DNA of 64,000 nucleotides from Desulfovibrio ferrophilus (GTDB lineage Bacteria > Desulfobacterota > Desulfovibrionia > Desulfovibrionales > Desulfovibrionaceae). Below are positions 11,348 to 21,712 of this stretch, in pieces. Every line of letters begins with the position of its first letter. Position 1 is the stretch's first letter. The DNA is taken from assembly GCF_003966735.1 (NCBI RefSeq), contig NZ_AP017378.1, positions 3,182,905 to 3,246,904 on the forward strand, written 5' to 3'. The notes beneath the pieces are model-generated. The model saw only the letters and a program-made list of their open reading frames with translations, ran no database searches and had not been told where the DNA came from. Position numbers and translations under genes: made by a program.

Positions 11348-11899
11348 CTACTCACCCCTTTTGATCTGTTCTTTCATCGCGTTCAGCTGTGCCTTGAGAC
11401 TCGCGTCCAAGATCTTGTCCCCAACCTTGAGCACAACGCCACCCAGGATATTGGCATCGGCCGAGAAATCAAGAATCAGCTCCTTGCCGAGCTGATCAGC
11501 AAGCTGTTTCTTCACTTCAATTTGCTTGGCGTCTTCAAGCTCGATGGCTGTGACAAGTTCACCGCGAACGATGCCCTTGGCTTCATCAAGCAAAACGCCA
11601 TAATACGCTTCGATTTCCGGCAGGGCGGACAAACGGTCCTTATCTGCCAGAAGGAAGCAAAAGTTCTTAACAATCGTGGAGGGATTCGTCTGGGAGAGAA
11701 TCTTTTCCACAATGGCCTTTTTCTCCTCGCGGGTGAAGATGGGGTTGCGGAACAACTTCAGCAGTTCCGGAGACTCCATCAGCACTGCGACGAGGGCGGC
11801 CAAATCTTTGCCGTACGCCTGCATTTCGGCGTCACCCGTACCCTGTCCTAAGGAGAACAGTGCGCGGGCGTATCTGCGTGCAACGATATTAGCCGTCAA
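11348..11899 (-). CDS. atpH: F1 ATP synthase subunit delta
   Basis: Peripheral stalk cap, 183 residues, beginning with the typical ANIVARRYARALFSLG and ending in the G-GVVLKVGDKILDASLKAQL motif. The start is a TTG that overlaps the atpF stop (TTGA), a translational-coupling arrangement. No ATG is available in the conserved N terminus, so the TTG start is well supported. Confidence 0.95.
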   Translation of the reverse strand: MTANIVARRYARALFSLGQGTGDAEMQAYGKDLAALVAVLMESPELLKLFRNPIFTREEKKAIVEKILSQTNPSTIVKNFCFLLADKDRLSALPEIEAYYGVLLDEAKGIVRGELVTAIELEDAKQIEVKKQLADQLGKELILDFSADANILGGVVLKVGDKILDASLKAQLNAMKEQIKRGE

Positions 11900-12462
11900 T
11901 TGAGCACCACCTTGGTTAAGTAATCGTTGACCAGCTTGTTATGCTCGTCGGCAGACAGCTTGCCTGCCAGAGCCTTTTCAGCTGCTTCGATGACCAACTC
12001 GGCGACTTCGGCGCGGATTTCCTTCAGAGCGGCATTACGCTCATTGGCAGCGGTCATCAGAGCCTGTTCCTTGATCTTCTCAGCGGAGATCTGGGCATTC
12101 TCGATGATGGACGCCTTGAGGGTCTCACCCTGCCTGGCAAACTCGGCAAGAATCTCTTCCCGCTCGGCTTCGATGTTGGCGATGCTCTTTTCGACATCAG
12201 CCAACTTGCCAGCGGCAGTCTGCTTGCGGTCTTCGAGTTCAGTGAGCTGGGTCTCGATGTTCTTGCGGCGGCCACCAAACGTGTTGGCAATGGCCTTGCC
12301 ACCGAATTTCCAGATAAGCGCGATGAAGATGACGAAGTTGATCACTCGAAAGAGTGTCGTCATCATCGATTCGTGCAGTACTCCACCTTCCGAGGCCAAA
12401 GCCACGGTGGCGGTAGCAAGCACGAACAGCATCGCGGGTAAAAGTCGTTTCAAGACTGTCAA
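11896..12462 (-). CDS. atpF: Fo ATP synthase subunit b
   Basis: Peripheral stalk subunit of 188 residues: a cleavable-looking hydrophobic N terminus, a membrane helix (FRVINFVIFIALIWKFGG), and a long charged amphipathic helix. The start is placed at the TTG at 12462 because AAGGAGG lies 8 nt upstream of it. A longer TTG frame to 12483 would place that Shine-Dalgarno inside the gene. Together with the neighbouring b' gene it forms a b/b' heterodimeric stalk. Confidence 0.92.
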   Translation of the reverse strand: MTVLKRLLPAMLFVLATATVALASEGGVLHESMMTTLFRVINFVIFIALIWKFGGKAIANTFGGRRKNIETQLTELEDRKQTAAGKLADVEKSIANIEAEREEILAEFARQGETLKASIIENAQISAEKIKEQALMTAANERNAALKEIRAEVAELVIEAAEKALAGKLSADEHNKLVNDYLTKVVLN

Positions 12463-12507
12463 CGCGAAACCCTCCTTGTCCAACCGGTTCAGTTCCTAAA
12501 ATATGGC

Positions 12508-12540
12508 AAGGCGAAATCGCTGTGTTGCGGATTTCGCCTT
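12508..12540 (-). promoter_or_regulatory. Hairpin between atpF' and atpF
   Basis: Perfect 10-bp inverted repeat AAGGCGAAAT / ATTTCGCCTT with a 13-nt loop, in the 90-nt gap between the two stalk genes and followed by no T tract. It is probably an mRNA processing or stability element that sets stoichiometry, not a full terminator. Confidence 0.55.
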
Positions 12541-12552
12541 GGACTCAATAAC

Positions 12553-12969
12553 TTAGCCAAGCACCTTGTCGGCAGCTTTGCCGGCCAGCGCATCAACCTG
12601 ACCCTTCAGGCCGTCCATGGCGGTGCGGACTTCGCCTGCAACGGTCTCGCGCTCTGCCTTCAGGGTGGCGCTTGCCTGTTCGCCTGCGGCGGACAGGATG
12701 CCCTTTTCCTGGGCAGTGCCTTCGTCCTTCAGGCCATTGCGCTTCTCGGTCCCGGCAATGCGGGCCTCATCAAGCTGCTTCTGATAGTTCTTCAGCTTGC
12801 CCTCGGCGGAGTTCGTGAAATTTTCTGCCTCATCAACCATCGCGGACATGGCATCGTTGCGTCTGCTGATGATGTCGCGAATAGGGCGGATAAGGAGGAA
12901 GTTCAGAACCACCAGAGTGATGATGAAGTTCAAGAACTGGATAAAGAACGTGCTGTCAAGATCGATCAT
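12553..12969 (-). CDS. atpF': Fo ATP synthase subunit b'
   Basis: Protein of 138 residues with an N-terminal membrane helix (FFIQFLNFIITLVVLNFLLI) followed by RPIRDIISRRN and a charged helix, the layout of short b-type stalk subunits. It is the first gene of the F1Fo block. Subunits a and c are absent from the window, as in Desulfovibrio genomes where atpB-atpE lie elsewhere (established knowledge). Confidence 0.92.
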   Translation of the reverse strand: MIDLDSTFFIQFLNFIITLVVLNFLLIRPIRDIISRRNDAMSAMVDEAENFTNSAEGKLKNYQKQLDEARIAGTEKRNGLKDEGTAQEKGILSAAGEQASATLKAERETVAGEVRTAMDGLKGQVDALAGKAADKVLG

Positions 12970-13012
12970 ACTCGCCCTCTCGGAGGTTGTGAATTATTGA
13001 GCAAAGTCACAC

Positions 13013-13078
13013 GGGCTTTAGCGGATTTAGGCACCCCTGTCAAAGGGTTTTTGCCTGGAGAGTGTCCGTCTAAAGCCC
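13013..13078 (-). promoter_or_regulatory. Long structured element in the atp operon leader
   Basis: Inverted repeat GGGCTTTAG (13013-13021) / CTAAAGCCC (13070-13078), extended inside by CGGA/TCCG, GGCA/TGCC and CCC/GGG pairings, so the whole 66 nt folds as one long interrupted hairpin. It lies in the gap between the bactofilin gene and atpF'. No T tract follows on either strand. It may be an attenuator, a processing site or a leader regulator. Confidence 0.5.
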
Positions 13079-13109
13079 CGTACAACAAGGCTAAATGAAA
13101 GGAAAAACC

Positions 13110-13565
13110 TTATTTCCCGATGGTTGTTACACCAGTTGAAACACCGAGCTTGTTCTTTGTTGAACTATCAGCCTGAGGTGCGCTTGAAACGCCCGGAGAG
13201 GGGGCGCCAGGGGCCTTTGCGGCAGGCTTGGGGCTGCTCTTCGTTCCCATGGTGATCTGCCCTTCCAGGACCGCGCCTTCCTCGATGACCAGCGAGGGGG
13301 TATTCAGGCTGCCAACGATGTTGGCGGTCTTGTGCAGAACAATTTTTTCCTTGGCCAGGACTTCGCCATGCAGCTTGCCGCTGATGATGAGTTGGCCGAC
13401 GCTGACGGTGCCTTCAACATTGGCTTCCTTGCCTACGACAAGTGTGCCCTTGGAGGTCACTTCGCCTTTGAAGTTGCCGTCAATGCGAACCGAGCCCTGA
13501 AAGTCGAGCTTGCCCTGGTAGGTGGTTCCGGTACCGAGAAATGCATTTATCTCGTCACGTGCCAT
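13110..13565 (-). CDS. Bactofilin (polymer-forming cytoskeletal protein)
   Basis: Protein of 151 residues. The core of about 15-108 is a right-handed beta-helix repeat pattern (QGSVRIDGNFKGEV, GTLVVGKEANVEGTV, LHGEVLAKEKIVL) typical of bactofilins, which polymerise without nucleotide and scaffold shape or envelope machines. A proline/alanine/serine-rich tail of about 40 residues follows. It sits between rodA and the atp genes, a frequent arrangement in Desulfovibrio relatives, and fits the shape-determining operon upstream. Confidence 0.9.
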   Translation of the reverse strand: MARDEINAFLGTGTTYQGKLDFQGSVRIDGNFKGEVTSKGTLVVGKEANVEGTVSVGQLIISGKLHGEVLAKEKIVLHKTANIVGSLNTPSLVIEEGAVLEGQITMGTKSSPKPAAKAPGAPSPGVSSAPQADSSTKNKLGVSTGVTTIGK

Positions 13566-13599
13566 TTGATTAACTCCTTAGCTGTTCACGGAGACTCTT

Positions 13600-13626
13600 G
13601 GGGCCTCAGAGGGTCGCCCTGAGCCC
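13600..13626 (-). other. Hairpin between rodA and bactofilin
   Basis: GGGC..TCAG / CTGA..GCCC stem in the 83-nt gap. No T tract follows, so it is more likely an mRNA structure than a terminator. Confidence 0.3.
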
Positions 13627-13648
13627 GTTGGTTCCGGTCTTGGCTGTG

Positions 13649-14764
13649 TCAGGACCGTTTGAATACGAAACGGCGCATGGAGACGTTCATCACGACTCCG
13701 ATGAGACAGAGGTTCACGACCATGGCGCTTCCTCCGTAACTAATGAAGGGCAACGGGATGCCCACCACCGGCATCAGTCCGAGGACCATGCCCATATTAA
13801 TGAGGACCTGCCAGAAAAAATAGAAGAAGACCCCGGCCGCCAGAAAGCTTCCGAAACGGTCCTTGGCCTCTTGGGCTGTGAGAAAAATTTGATACAGAAA
13901 GAGGCAGAAAAGTGAAAGCAAAATTATGCAACCGGCAAAGCCCCATTCCTCGCCAAACACGGCAACGGCAAAGTCCGTGTGCTTCTCGGGGAGGAACCTG
14001 AGCTGGGATTGGGTGCCTGCCAGAAAGCCCTTGCCCCACATGCGACCCGAGCCGATGGCAATCTGTGATTGCAGGATGTGGTAACCGCTGCCAAGAGGGT
14101 CGCTACCGGGGTTCAGGAAGGTCAGGATGCGCTGCTTCTGATAGTCATGCAAAAAGAACCAGGACAAGGGCAACAGCAGTGGTACAGTAATGAACAGGGT
14201 CTTGAGGACCTGGGATTGCAAACCGCGATACAGGATCAGTCCGCCCAGCAGCATCAGCACCGAGAGCCCCGATCCGAGGTCTGGCTGGAGGATGATCAAC
14301 CCGGCCGGGATGCAGCCCACCAGTGTGACTCCGATCAGCCCGATCCAATCCAGTGGGCGCTGGCCCTTGGACAACAGCTTGGCGCCGATGAGCAGCATGC
14401 TGATCTTGGCGGCTTCACTGGGTTGGAAGTTGAAGAACCCCAGATCCAGCCAGCGACGTGCACCGTAGATGGTCTTACCAAACAACGGGACGCAGATGAG
14501 CAGGCCCACGGAAAGCCAGAACAGGGGCCAGGCCAGTGTCTTCAGATGGCGGTAGTCCAGGAAGATGCAGACGAGCATGCCACCCATGCCGATCAGGCCC
14601 CAGGCCAATTGCTTCTGATAGTAGGGGTTGACGGCAACACCGCTTTCAAGGCGGAAGCCACTTGCGGAATAGAGGTTCAAAACTCCCATCCCGAAAATTA
14701 ACAACGTCAGGCCCAGCAGGGCCCAGTTGATGTGCAGCAGTACCCGGCGATCGATGAAGCTCAT
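13649..14764 (-). CDS. rodA: RodA, SEDS peptidoglycan glycosyltransferase
   Basis: Integral membrane protein of 371 residues with about ten TM segments. Family motifs are present, including GARRWLDLGFFNFQPSEAAK, IILQPDLGSGLS and the C-terminal PLPFISYGGSAM. It polymerises lateral-wall glycan with PBP2. Its ATG overlaps the mrdA stop (ATGA), showing coupling. Confidence 0.96.
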   Translation of the reverse strand: MSFIDRRVLLHINWALLGLTLLIFGMGVLNLYSASGFRLESGVAVNPYYQKQLAWGLIGMGGMLVCIFLDYRHLKTLAWPLFWLSVGLLICVPLFGKTIYGARRWLDLGFFNFQPSEAAKISMLLIGAKLLSKGQRPLDWIGLIGVTLVGCIPAGLIILQPDLGSGLSVLMLLGGLILYRGLQSQVLKTLFITVPLLLPLSWFFLHDYQKQRILTFLNPGSDPLGSGYHILQSQIAIGSGRMWGKGFLAGTQSQLRFLPEKHTDFAVAVFGEEWGFAGCIILLSLFCLFLYQIFLTAQEAKDRFGSFLAAGVFFYFFWQVLINMGMVLGLMPVVGIPLPFISYGGSAMVVNLCLIGVVMNVSMRRFVFKRS

Positions 14765-16551
14765 TGCATCTTCTCCGAGAAGAGATAGTCGTAGATGGAT
14801 TTGAGTACCGGACCGGCAGCCGAGCCACCATGTCCGCCGTGCTCCACCATGCAGATGGCGACGTAGGATTTGCCGTCCTTTTCACCAAAGGAGGCCAGCC
14901 AGGCGTGATCGCGCTCCCTGTAGTCCATTTCCTCGGTCTTGCGGCGTTCGTCGCCTTCCTTGAGCTTCAAGCGGACCACCTGTGCCGTACCAGTCTTGCC
15001 GCCCATGCGTACGCCTTTGCGTTTCAGGCGGCGTGCCGTGCCGCTCTGGACGGTTTCGACCATGGCGTCCACGATCATGGTGCGATTCAGCTCACTCATG
15101 GGGAGCTGCCCCTGGACTTCGGGCTCGGCATCGGCCAGAAGCAGGGGCCGGTACAGGGTGCCTCCATTGATCAGGGCGCTGATGAACCGGGCGACCTGGA
15201 TGGGGGTGACCAGATTGAAACCCTGGCCGATGGCCATGTTCAGGTTGTCGCCGCCGACCCATGGTTCGCCAAAGCGCTTGCGCTTCCATTCGGGGGTAGG
15301 CACCAGTCCGGTTTTTTCGTGCGGAAGTGAGATGTTCGTTTTTTGTCCGAATCCGCAGTCTTTGGCAAAAGTACTCATCTTTTCCACTCCGAGCCTGTCG
15401 CCCGCAGCATAAAAATAGACATCACAGGAGTTGACCTGAGCCTTCTGGTAGTCGACCCGGCCATGTCCATGCTTTTTCCAGCAGCGGAAGACTCTGCGTC
15501 CCAGCTTGATCTGTCCACCGCAGTAGACGGTTTCCTTGGGGCTGAAGCCGTCCTCAAGCAAGGCGCCGCCCACCACAAGTTTGTAGATGGAGCCGGGAGG
15601 AAACATGCTCTGGATAACGCGGTTCTGCAACGGATGCATGGGGTCGTCACGCAGCTTGCTCCATTGCTTCTGGGAGAGGCCGGTCACGAACATATTGGCG
15701 TCGTAGGAAGGCTGGCTGACAAAGGCCAATACCTTTCCTGTGGTTGGTTCCATGACGACGATGGCGCCTGCCTGCCCTTCCAACTGTCTTGCCGCATGGG
15801 TTTGCAAACCCAGATCGATAGCCAGATTGATGTGCTCTCCGGCCAGGGGTTCGCGCAGGATTTTTTGTTTCAGGCGACGTCCCGTGGCATCCACTTCCAC
15901 CTGCCTGAGTCCCTTGGCTCCACGCAGGCGGCTTTCCAGGACAAGTTCCAGACCGCCCTTGCCCACGTTGTCACCCAGTGCCAGGCCGGAATCCTTGGAC
16001 AGTTCAACTTCGTTGGCATCGGCCACGTAGCCCAGCACATGGGCCAGCAGATCCCGTTGTTTGTAGTAGCGTTTGGGTCTGACCACGATTTCCAATCCTG
16101 GCCAGAACAGGGCGTTGGCCTCGATGACGGCCACCTGCTCGAAGGGCAATTCAGGGACGAGAATCATGGGTTCGAAGGGCTTCACCAGGCGTTTGTACTT
16201 GTGGAATTTCTCGCGAAGTGCCTCGCGATCGACCCCGGTCCATTCGGTCACCTTGTCCAAGGTGGTCGAGATATCCTTGCAGTCCTCGCGGACCAGGCCA
16301 AGGGCGTAAGCCGGCTCATTGACGGCCACAAGCTTGCCGATGCGGTCACGCACAAGCCCCCGGGGGGCAAACATGGCTTCCTGGCGTAACTGGTTGTCTC
16401 GGGCCTTGGTTTCGAATTCTTCGCCGCGATAGATCTGAAGATACCAGAAGCGCAGGGCAAAGATGCAGAACAGCACCCAAATCAATGCCTGAAGCAGCAG
16501 CAGGCCCGACTTCGGGGGGGCCTGTCCCTCTGGCTCATAATGGGCCGACAT
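14761..16551 (-). CDS. mrdA: Penicillin-binding protein 2 (D,D-transpeptidase)
   Basis: Elongasome transpeptidase, 596 residues. There is one N-terminal TM (about 17-38), a pedestal/dimerisation domain, and a transpeptidase domain with the SXXK nucleophile site in FPPGSIYKLV, SCD in VNSCDVYFY, and KTGTAQ. The start overlaps the end of mreD by 17 nt. It forms one unit with mreBCD and rodA. Confidence 0.96.
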   Translation of the reverse strand: MSAHYEPEGQAPPKSGLLLLQALIWVLFCIFALRFWYLQIYRGEEFETKARDNQLRQEAMFAPRGLVRDRIGKLVAVNEPAYALGLVREDCKDISTTLDKVTEWTGVDREALREKFHKYKRLVKPFEPMILVPELPFEQVAVIEANALFWPGLEIVVRPKRYYKQRDLLAHVLGYVADANEVELSKDSGLALGDNVGKGGLELVLESRLRGAKGLRQVEVDATGRRLKQKILREPLAGEHINLAIDLGLQTHAARQLEGQAGAIVVMEPTTGKVLAFVSQPSYDANMFVTGLSQKQWSKLRDDPMHPLQNRVIQSMFPPGSIYKLVVGGALLEDGFSPKETVYCGGQIKLGRRVFRCWKKHGHGRVDYQKAQVNSCDVYFYAAGDRLGVEKMSTFAKDCGFGQKTNISLPHEKTGLVPTPEWKRKRFGEPWVGGDNLNMAIGQGFNLVTPIQVARFISALINGGTLYRPLLLADAEPEVQGQLPMSELNRTMIVDAMVETVQSGTARRLKRKGVRMGGKTGTAQVVRLKLKEGDERRKTEEMDYRERDHAWLASFGEKDGKSYVAICMVEHGGHGGSAAGPVLKSIYDYLFSEKMQ

Positions 16552-16999
16552 CGGGTACCATGCGCTTGTAGACGTTGTAGGTAATGGCCCAGGCCAAGGG
16601 GAAGATCACGGCCTGATGGACGCCCTCCAGCAGGAGTTGGGCTCTGTTGACTTCCAGAACCTGGAGGTTGGTCATGATCTGGGTGAGCAGGAAGTGCCAG
16701 CTCCCCATGAAGATGCCGATGATGAAGACGAAGATCAGGTTGCGCGACTCGAACAGCCAGCGTCCAACCACAAAGATCAATACGAGCCCGCTGTACCACA
16801 ACAGCAGGTTTCCGAAGGGCAGATTGCCCATGCCTTCCTGCAGGATGATCCAGGCCAGGGTCAGCCAGACGAATTGGGTGATGCGCCGTTGCTGCAGGCA
16901 GACCACCAAAGCGGGGGCAAAGAAGTCCACGCCTGGCAAAAGACGCTGTGCCCAGACGCCAATGACCGTAAAGATCAACCAAAAGACCACGGGATGCAT
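16535..16999 (-). CDS. mreD: MreD-like rod shape-determining membrane protein
   Basis: Protein of 154 residues with about five TM segments and few polar residues. The sequence is weakly conserved, as usual for MreD, and the call rests on size, hydrophobic profile and position between mreC and mrdA. It follows mreC by 9 nt and overlaps mrdA. Confidence 0.8.
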   Translation of the reverse strand: MHPVVFWLIFTVIGVWAQRLLPGVDFFAPALVVCLQQRRITQFVWLTLAWIILQEGMGNLPFGNLLLWYSGLVLIFVVGRWLFESRNLIFVFIIGIFMGSWHFLLTQIMTNLQVLEVNRAQLLLEGVHQAVIFPLAWAITYNVYKRMVPDVGPL

Positions 17000-17008
17000 G
17001 GTGGCCTC

Positions 17009-18932
<1,924 letters not shown>

Positions 18933-18962
18933 TCAACTCATTGATGGGTCAGATGGGTGCGG

Positions 18963-18991
18963 ATTGTCACTGTTTCCACTCGTTCTGTCAA
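18963..18991 (-). promoter_or_regulatory. Sigma-70 promoter of the mreBCD-mrdA-rodA operon
   Basis: Minus strand: -35 TTGACA (18986-18991), 17-nt spacer, -10 GACAAT (18963-18968). It lies about 45 nt before the mreB ATG in the divergent intergenic region. Confidence 0.65.
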
Positions 18992-19067
18992 TTCGCTAAG
19001 TGATACCCGACACAAGCCTTTGGGGCAAGCATCTGCCCGAAACCATTTAAAATCCTAGGATACCGGA

Positions 19068-20027
19068 TTGTTCAGGCATTATTCACTTTCCACCTACTTT
19101 CGCCAACGGTTTGGATGCAAGGTCAGCAAGGTGCCTCTGGATGCGGGCGCAACCTGCCCGAATCGTGATGGAACCCTGTCCAGCCGTGGGTGTTCATTTT
19201 GTAATGAGCATGGCTCGGGAACTGGTTTGTTTGGTCGTGGAGTAGATATGGAAGGGCAATGGGAATCGTGGACTGTTCCTCTGCGTGAAACACGCAGCCC
19301 GTTCCTGGCGTACCTGCAAGCATTCTCAAATACATATTGTTCACCAGGGCAGTTGAAAGATGTTTTGGAGCGGATTGCCATTCTGCCCGATTCCGTGGGA
19401 GTGGCCATCGGTACCCGGCCTGACTGTCTGGATTCCGAGAAACTTGATATTCTGGCTGCCCTTGATGTGCAGGAATTGTGGCTGGACCTGGGGCTGCAGT
19501 CGTCCGACAACGCTATTTTGAAACAGGCCAACAGGGGCCATAGTGCCGAGGATTTCGCTCGTACCGTCGAACAGGCTGCCGGACGGGGGATCAAGGTCTG
19601 TGCGCACCTCATTGCCGGTCTCCCCGGAGATGATGACGATGGTTTTGCAGCCAGCGTGGACTTTGTCAGCGCCTTGCCCATTGCCGGGATTAAATTTCAT
19701 AATCTGTATATATGTAATGGGACGCCCCTTGAGGCTGAATTTCTCCATGGCAACTACAAACCGATGGGTTTTGAGGATTATCTCTGCCTGCTGACTCGGG
19801 TTTTGCCAAGACTTCGTCCCGATGTGGTGGTGCATCGCATGGCTTCTGATCCAGCCTATGGCGAACTTGTGGCTCCAGAGTGGGCCCTGCGCAAGCAGGA
19901 AATCCTGAATCGACTGACCAAGGCCATGCTCGAGGCAGATATCTGGCAGGGCAAGACCGCAGGAGCCGAGTCCGGGATCCCTGCCTGGTACTCTGCCAAG
20001 GCCCCCTTGCCGCCAAGCCTGACCTGA
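19068..20027 (+). CDS. TIGR01212-family radical SAM protein (YhcC-like)
   Basis: Protein of 319 residues. The cluster motif is CPNRDGTLSSRGCSFC, the longer cysteine spacing of this family, followed by a TIM-barrel with GTRPDCL and ELWLDLGLQS. The substrate is not known; the family is often linked to tRNA or ribosome functions, but no specific role can be claimed here. The start is a TTG with AGGA 7 nt upstream; no ATG precedes the conserved YFRQRFG segment. It is divergent from mreB. Confidence 0.88.
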   Translation: MFRHYSLSTYFRQRFGCKVSKVPLDAGATCPNRDGTLSSRGCSFCNEHGSGTGLFGRGVDMEGQWESWTVPLRETRSPFLAYLQAFSNTYCSPGQLKDVLERIAILPDSVGVAIGTRPDCLDSEKLDILAALDVQELWLDLGLQSSDNAILKQANRGHSAEDFARTVEQAAGRGIKVCAHLIAGLPGDDDDGFAASVDFVSALPIAGIKFHNLYICNGTPLEAEFLHGNYKPMGFEDYLCLLTRVLPRLRPDVVVHRMASDPAYGELVAPEWALRKQEILNRLTKAMLEADIWQGKTAGAESGIPAWYSAKAPLPPSLT

Positions 20028-20077
20028 GTCTATATTGTCCCGGTCGCATTTGATGCGGCCCAAGACAAGGAGACCGG

Positions 20078-20560
20078 ATGCGAATTCCCAACATGATTGA
20101 GTTGATCGTTGCCGACCCGCTGGCCCTGGAGCTGGCTTGGGACAACGGGGTGCTGTTGGGCACCAAAATTTTATGGTCCCAGGGACGGATACCCACGGGT
20201 ATGACAGCTGCCGCGAAGATGCTGCGGGACGCCTTGGTACGTTATGTGGCGGGTGACCGTATGGACTGGCCGCGCGTGCCCATGGCCTATCATGAGCAGC
20301 CCGAGTTTACGGCCAAGGTGTTGAAGGCTTTGCAATTGGAGGTCGGTTATGGCCAGACCGTGAGCTATGGCGAACTGGCTGCCATGGCAGGGTCGCCCGG
20401 TGCTGCGCGTGCCGTGGGCCGGATCATGGCCACCAATCCCTGGCCGCTCATCGTGCCCTGTCATCGTGTCGTGGGAAGCGACGGTGCCCTGACCGGCTAC
20501 TCCGCCGAGGGCGGGCTGGATATGAAGAAATATCTGCTGGAATTGGAAGGATCGATGTAG
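20078..20560 (+). CDS. ogt: Methylated-DNA--protein-cysteine methyltransferase
   Basis: DNA repair alkyltransferase of 160 residues that removes O6-alkyl groups from guanine in a suicide reaction. The active-site motif is PCHRVVGSDGALTGY with the acceptor Cys, preceded by the helix-turn-helix VSYGELAAMAGSPGAARAVG with the arginine finger and NPWPLIV. The N-terminal domain is short and divergent. It is 50 nt downstream of the radical SAM gene on the same strand, with GGAG before the ATG. Confidence 0.93.
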   Translation: MRIPNMIELIVADPLALELAWDNGVLLGTKILWSQGRIPTGMTAAAKMLRDALVRYVAGDRMDWPRVPMAYHEQPEFTAKVLKALQLEVGYGQTVSYGELAAMAGSPGAARAVGRIMATNPWPLIVPCHRVVGSDGALTGYSAEGGLDMKKYLLELEGSM

Positions 20561-20607
20561 ACTTTCCTGATAATATAGGTATTTACCTTGTATCGCATTT
20601 ATGATAC

Positions 20608-20636
20608 TTCCTCCCGGATATATTCCTTGGGAGGAA
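20608..20636 (+). promoter_or_regulatory. Hairpin sequestering the ribosome-binding site of the DUF2846 gene
   Basis: TTCCTCCC (20608-20615) is perfectly complementary to GGGAGGAA (20629-20636), which is the Shine-Dalgarno of the gene starting at 20641. The 13-nt loop is A/T rich. As RNA this would close the ribosome-binding site with 8 bp plus a possible G-U extension. Confidence 0.55.
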
Positions 20637-20640
20637 AATT

Positions 20641-21105
20641 ATGAAACTGAGAATTCTGTTTGCATTTATTCTTGCCGTTGCGATTTCCGGGTGTGCGACC
20701 ATGCCCAGAAGTGAGCATTACGTCATCCATGAAGAGCGTCCTGCCGTTGAGTTAAAGGAAGATGCTGGAACCGTGGTTTTCTTTCGCGAAAACAATTTTA
20801 TCGGGGCCGCAGTCAGTTACTACGTGAATGATGACACGGAAAAGATCGGTCTGTTGCGTAAGGGTAGTTATTTCATCTATTACGCGACGCCTGGATTGCA
20901 TACGTTCTGGTCGGAGACCGAAGCCAAGGATGTGATCTCTCTGAATGTGGAAGCCAAGAAGAATTATTTTGTTATCGGCGATGTCGATATGGGCATGTGG
21001 TGCGGACGTCCGGATTTGGAGCAAGCATCCGAAGACATGTTCCTTAAGGTCCAAGATGAGTTGAAGTTTACGACCTTGAGTGAAAAGGGGAAAGCCCACG
21101 AGTAA
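20641..21105 (+). CDS. DUF2846-type lipoprotein
   Basis: Protein of 154 residues with a lipoprotein signal peptide: hydrophobic 3-15 and lipobox ISGC with Cys18. The mature part has the beta-rich GTVVFFRENNFIGAAVSYYV..LRKGSYFIYYATPGLHTFW pattern seen in DUF2846 envelope lipoproteins of unknown function. Its strong Shine-Dalgarno is buried in a hairpin, so expression may be post-transcriptionally controlled. It is followed by a terminator shared with the convergent rhodanese gene. Confidence 0.85.
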   Translation: MKLRILFAFILAVAISGCATMPRSEHYVIHEERPAVELKEDAGTVVFFRENNFIGAAVSYYVNDDTEKIGLLRKGSYFIYYATPGLHTFWSETEAKDVISLNVEAKKNYFVIGDVDMGMWCGRPDLEQASEDMFLKVQDELKFTTLSEKGKAHE

Positions 21106-21128
21106 GGCTTGATCAATTGAAGATCATG

Positions 21129-21160
21129 AGGCGGAGCGTTACGGCGCTTCGCCTTTTTTT
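21129..21160 (+). terminator. Terminator of the DUF2846 gene, inside the convergent rhodanese gene
   Basis: Hairpin GGCGGAGCG / CGCTTCGCC followed by seven T on the plus strand. Its 3' part encodes the last residues and stop of the rhodanese gene on the other strand. Confidence 0.85.
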
Positions 21161-21534
21161 GTGCGCCCGCCGAGCAAGGCATAGGCACTGGAGCCCCAGG
21201 TCAGGTTGGACACGTTCTCATAGCCCGCCTTTTTGAGTTGCCAGGCTGCCACTGGTGAGCGATGCCCTGTCATGCAGATCAGGACGATTTCGGCGTCTTT
21301 GGGGATACCCAGTTCTACAGCCGATGGCGGTGGAAAGGGCACGTTGATGGCGCCTGGAATGTGGAACCACGCATATTCCAAGGGGCTGCGCACATCCAGC
21401 ATCACGGGGGCGGTGTCCAGGGCGATGCGCTTTCTGAGTTCCCAGGGCGGCATCTGGCGGATGCCGAACAGCGGCATGGCAAGGTCCCATAAGGCCCAGA
21501 GGGCGATGATCATAATCAGGATTTTCCAATTCAT
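21139..21534 (-). CDS. Membrane-anchored rhodanese-domain protein
   Basis: Protein of 131 residues from the ATG at 21534 (AAGGA upstream; a longer frame to 21564 lacks one). There is one N-terminal TM (about 4-20), then a rhodanese domain with LDVRSPLEYAWFHIPGAINVPF and the active loop CMTGHRS with catalytic Cys. Such domains move sulfane sulfur. The substrate is unknown. The C-terminal codons are built from the terminator stem of the opposite gene. Confidence 0.88.
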   Translation of the reverse strand: MNWKILIMIIALWALWDLAMPLFGIRQMPPWELRKRIALDTAPVMLDVRSPLEYAWFHIPGAINVPFPPPSAVELGIPKDAEIVLICMTGHRSPVAAWQLKKAGYENVSNLTWGSSAYALLGGRTKKGEAP

Positions 21535-21712
21535 ACGAGTTCCTTGTGAGTAGAGAGTTCTCACCAGTCTATCTCAAAGTCGGCGGGATGGGGAGTAACA
21601 GAGTGGTATGAAAACCACGGCTAGAGATAGTTGCGCCCGAAGCTGTTTTCGAGTAGCTGATTGTGCGCTCAATCAATGAGTGACACACCCACGCACAAGG
21701 AGATCAACAACA

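Noticed and set aside
9812-11851. 679-residue plus-strand open frame
   Set aside because: It is antisense to atpA and atpH, has no recognisable domain, and is open only because of codon bias on the real genes.
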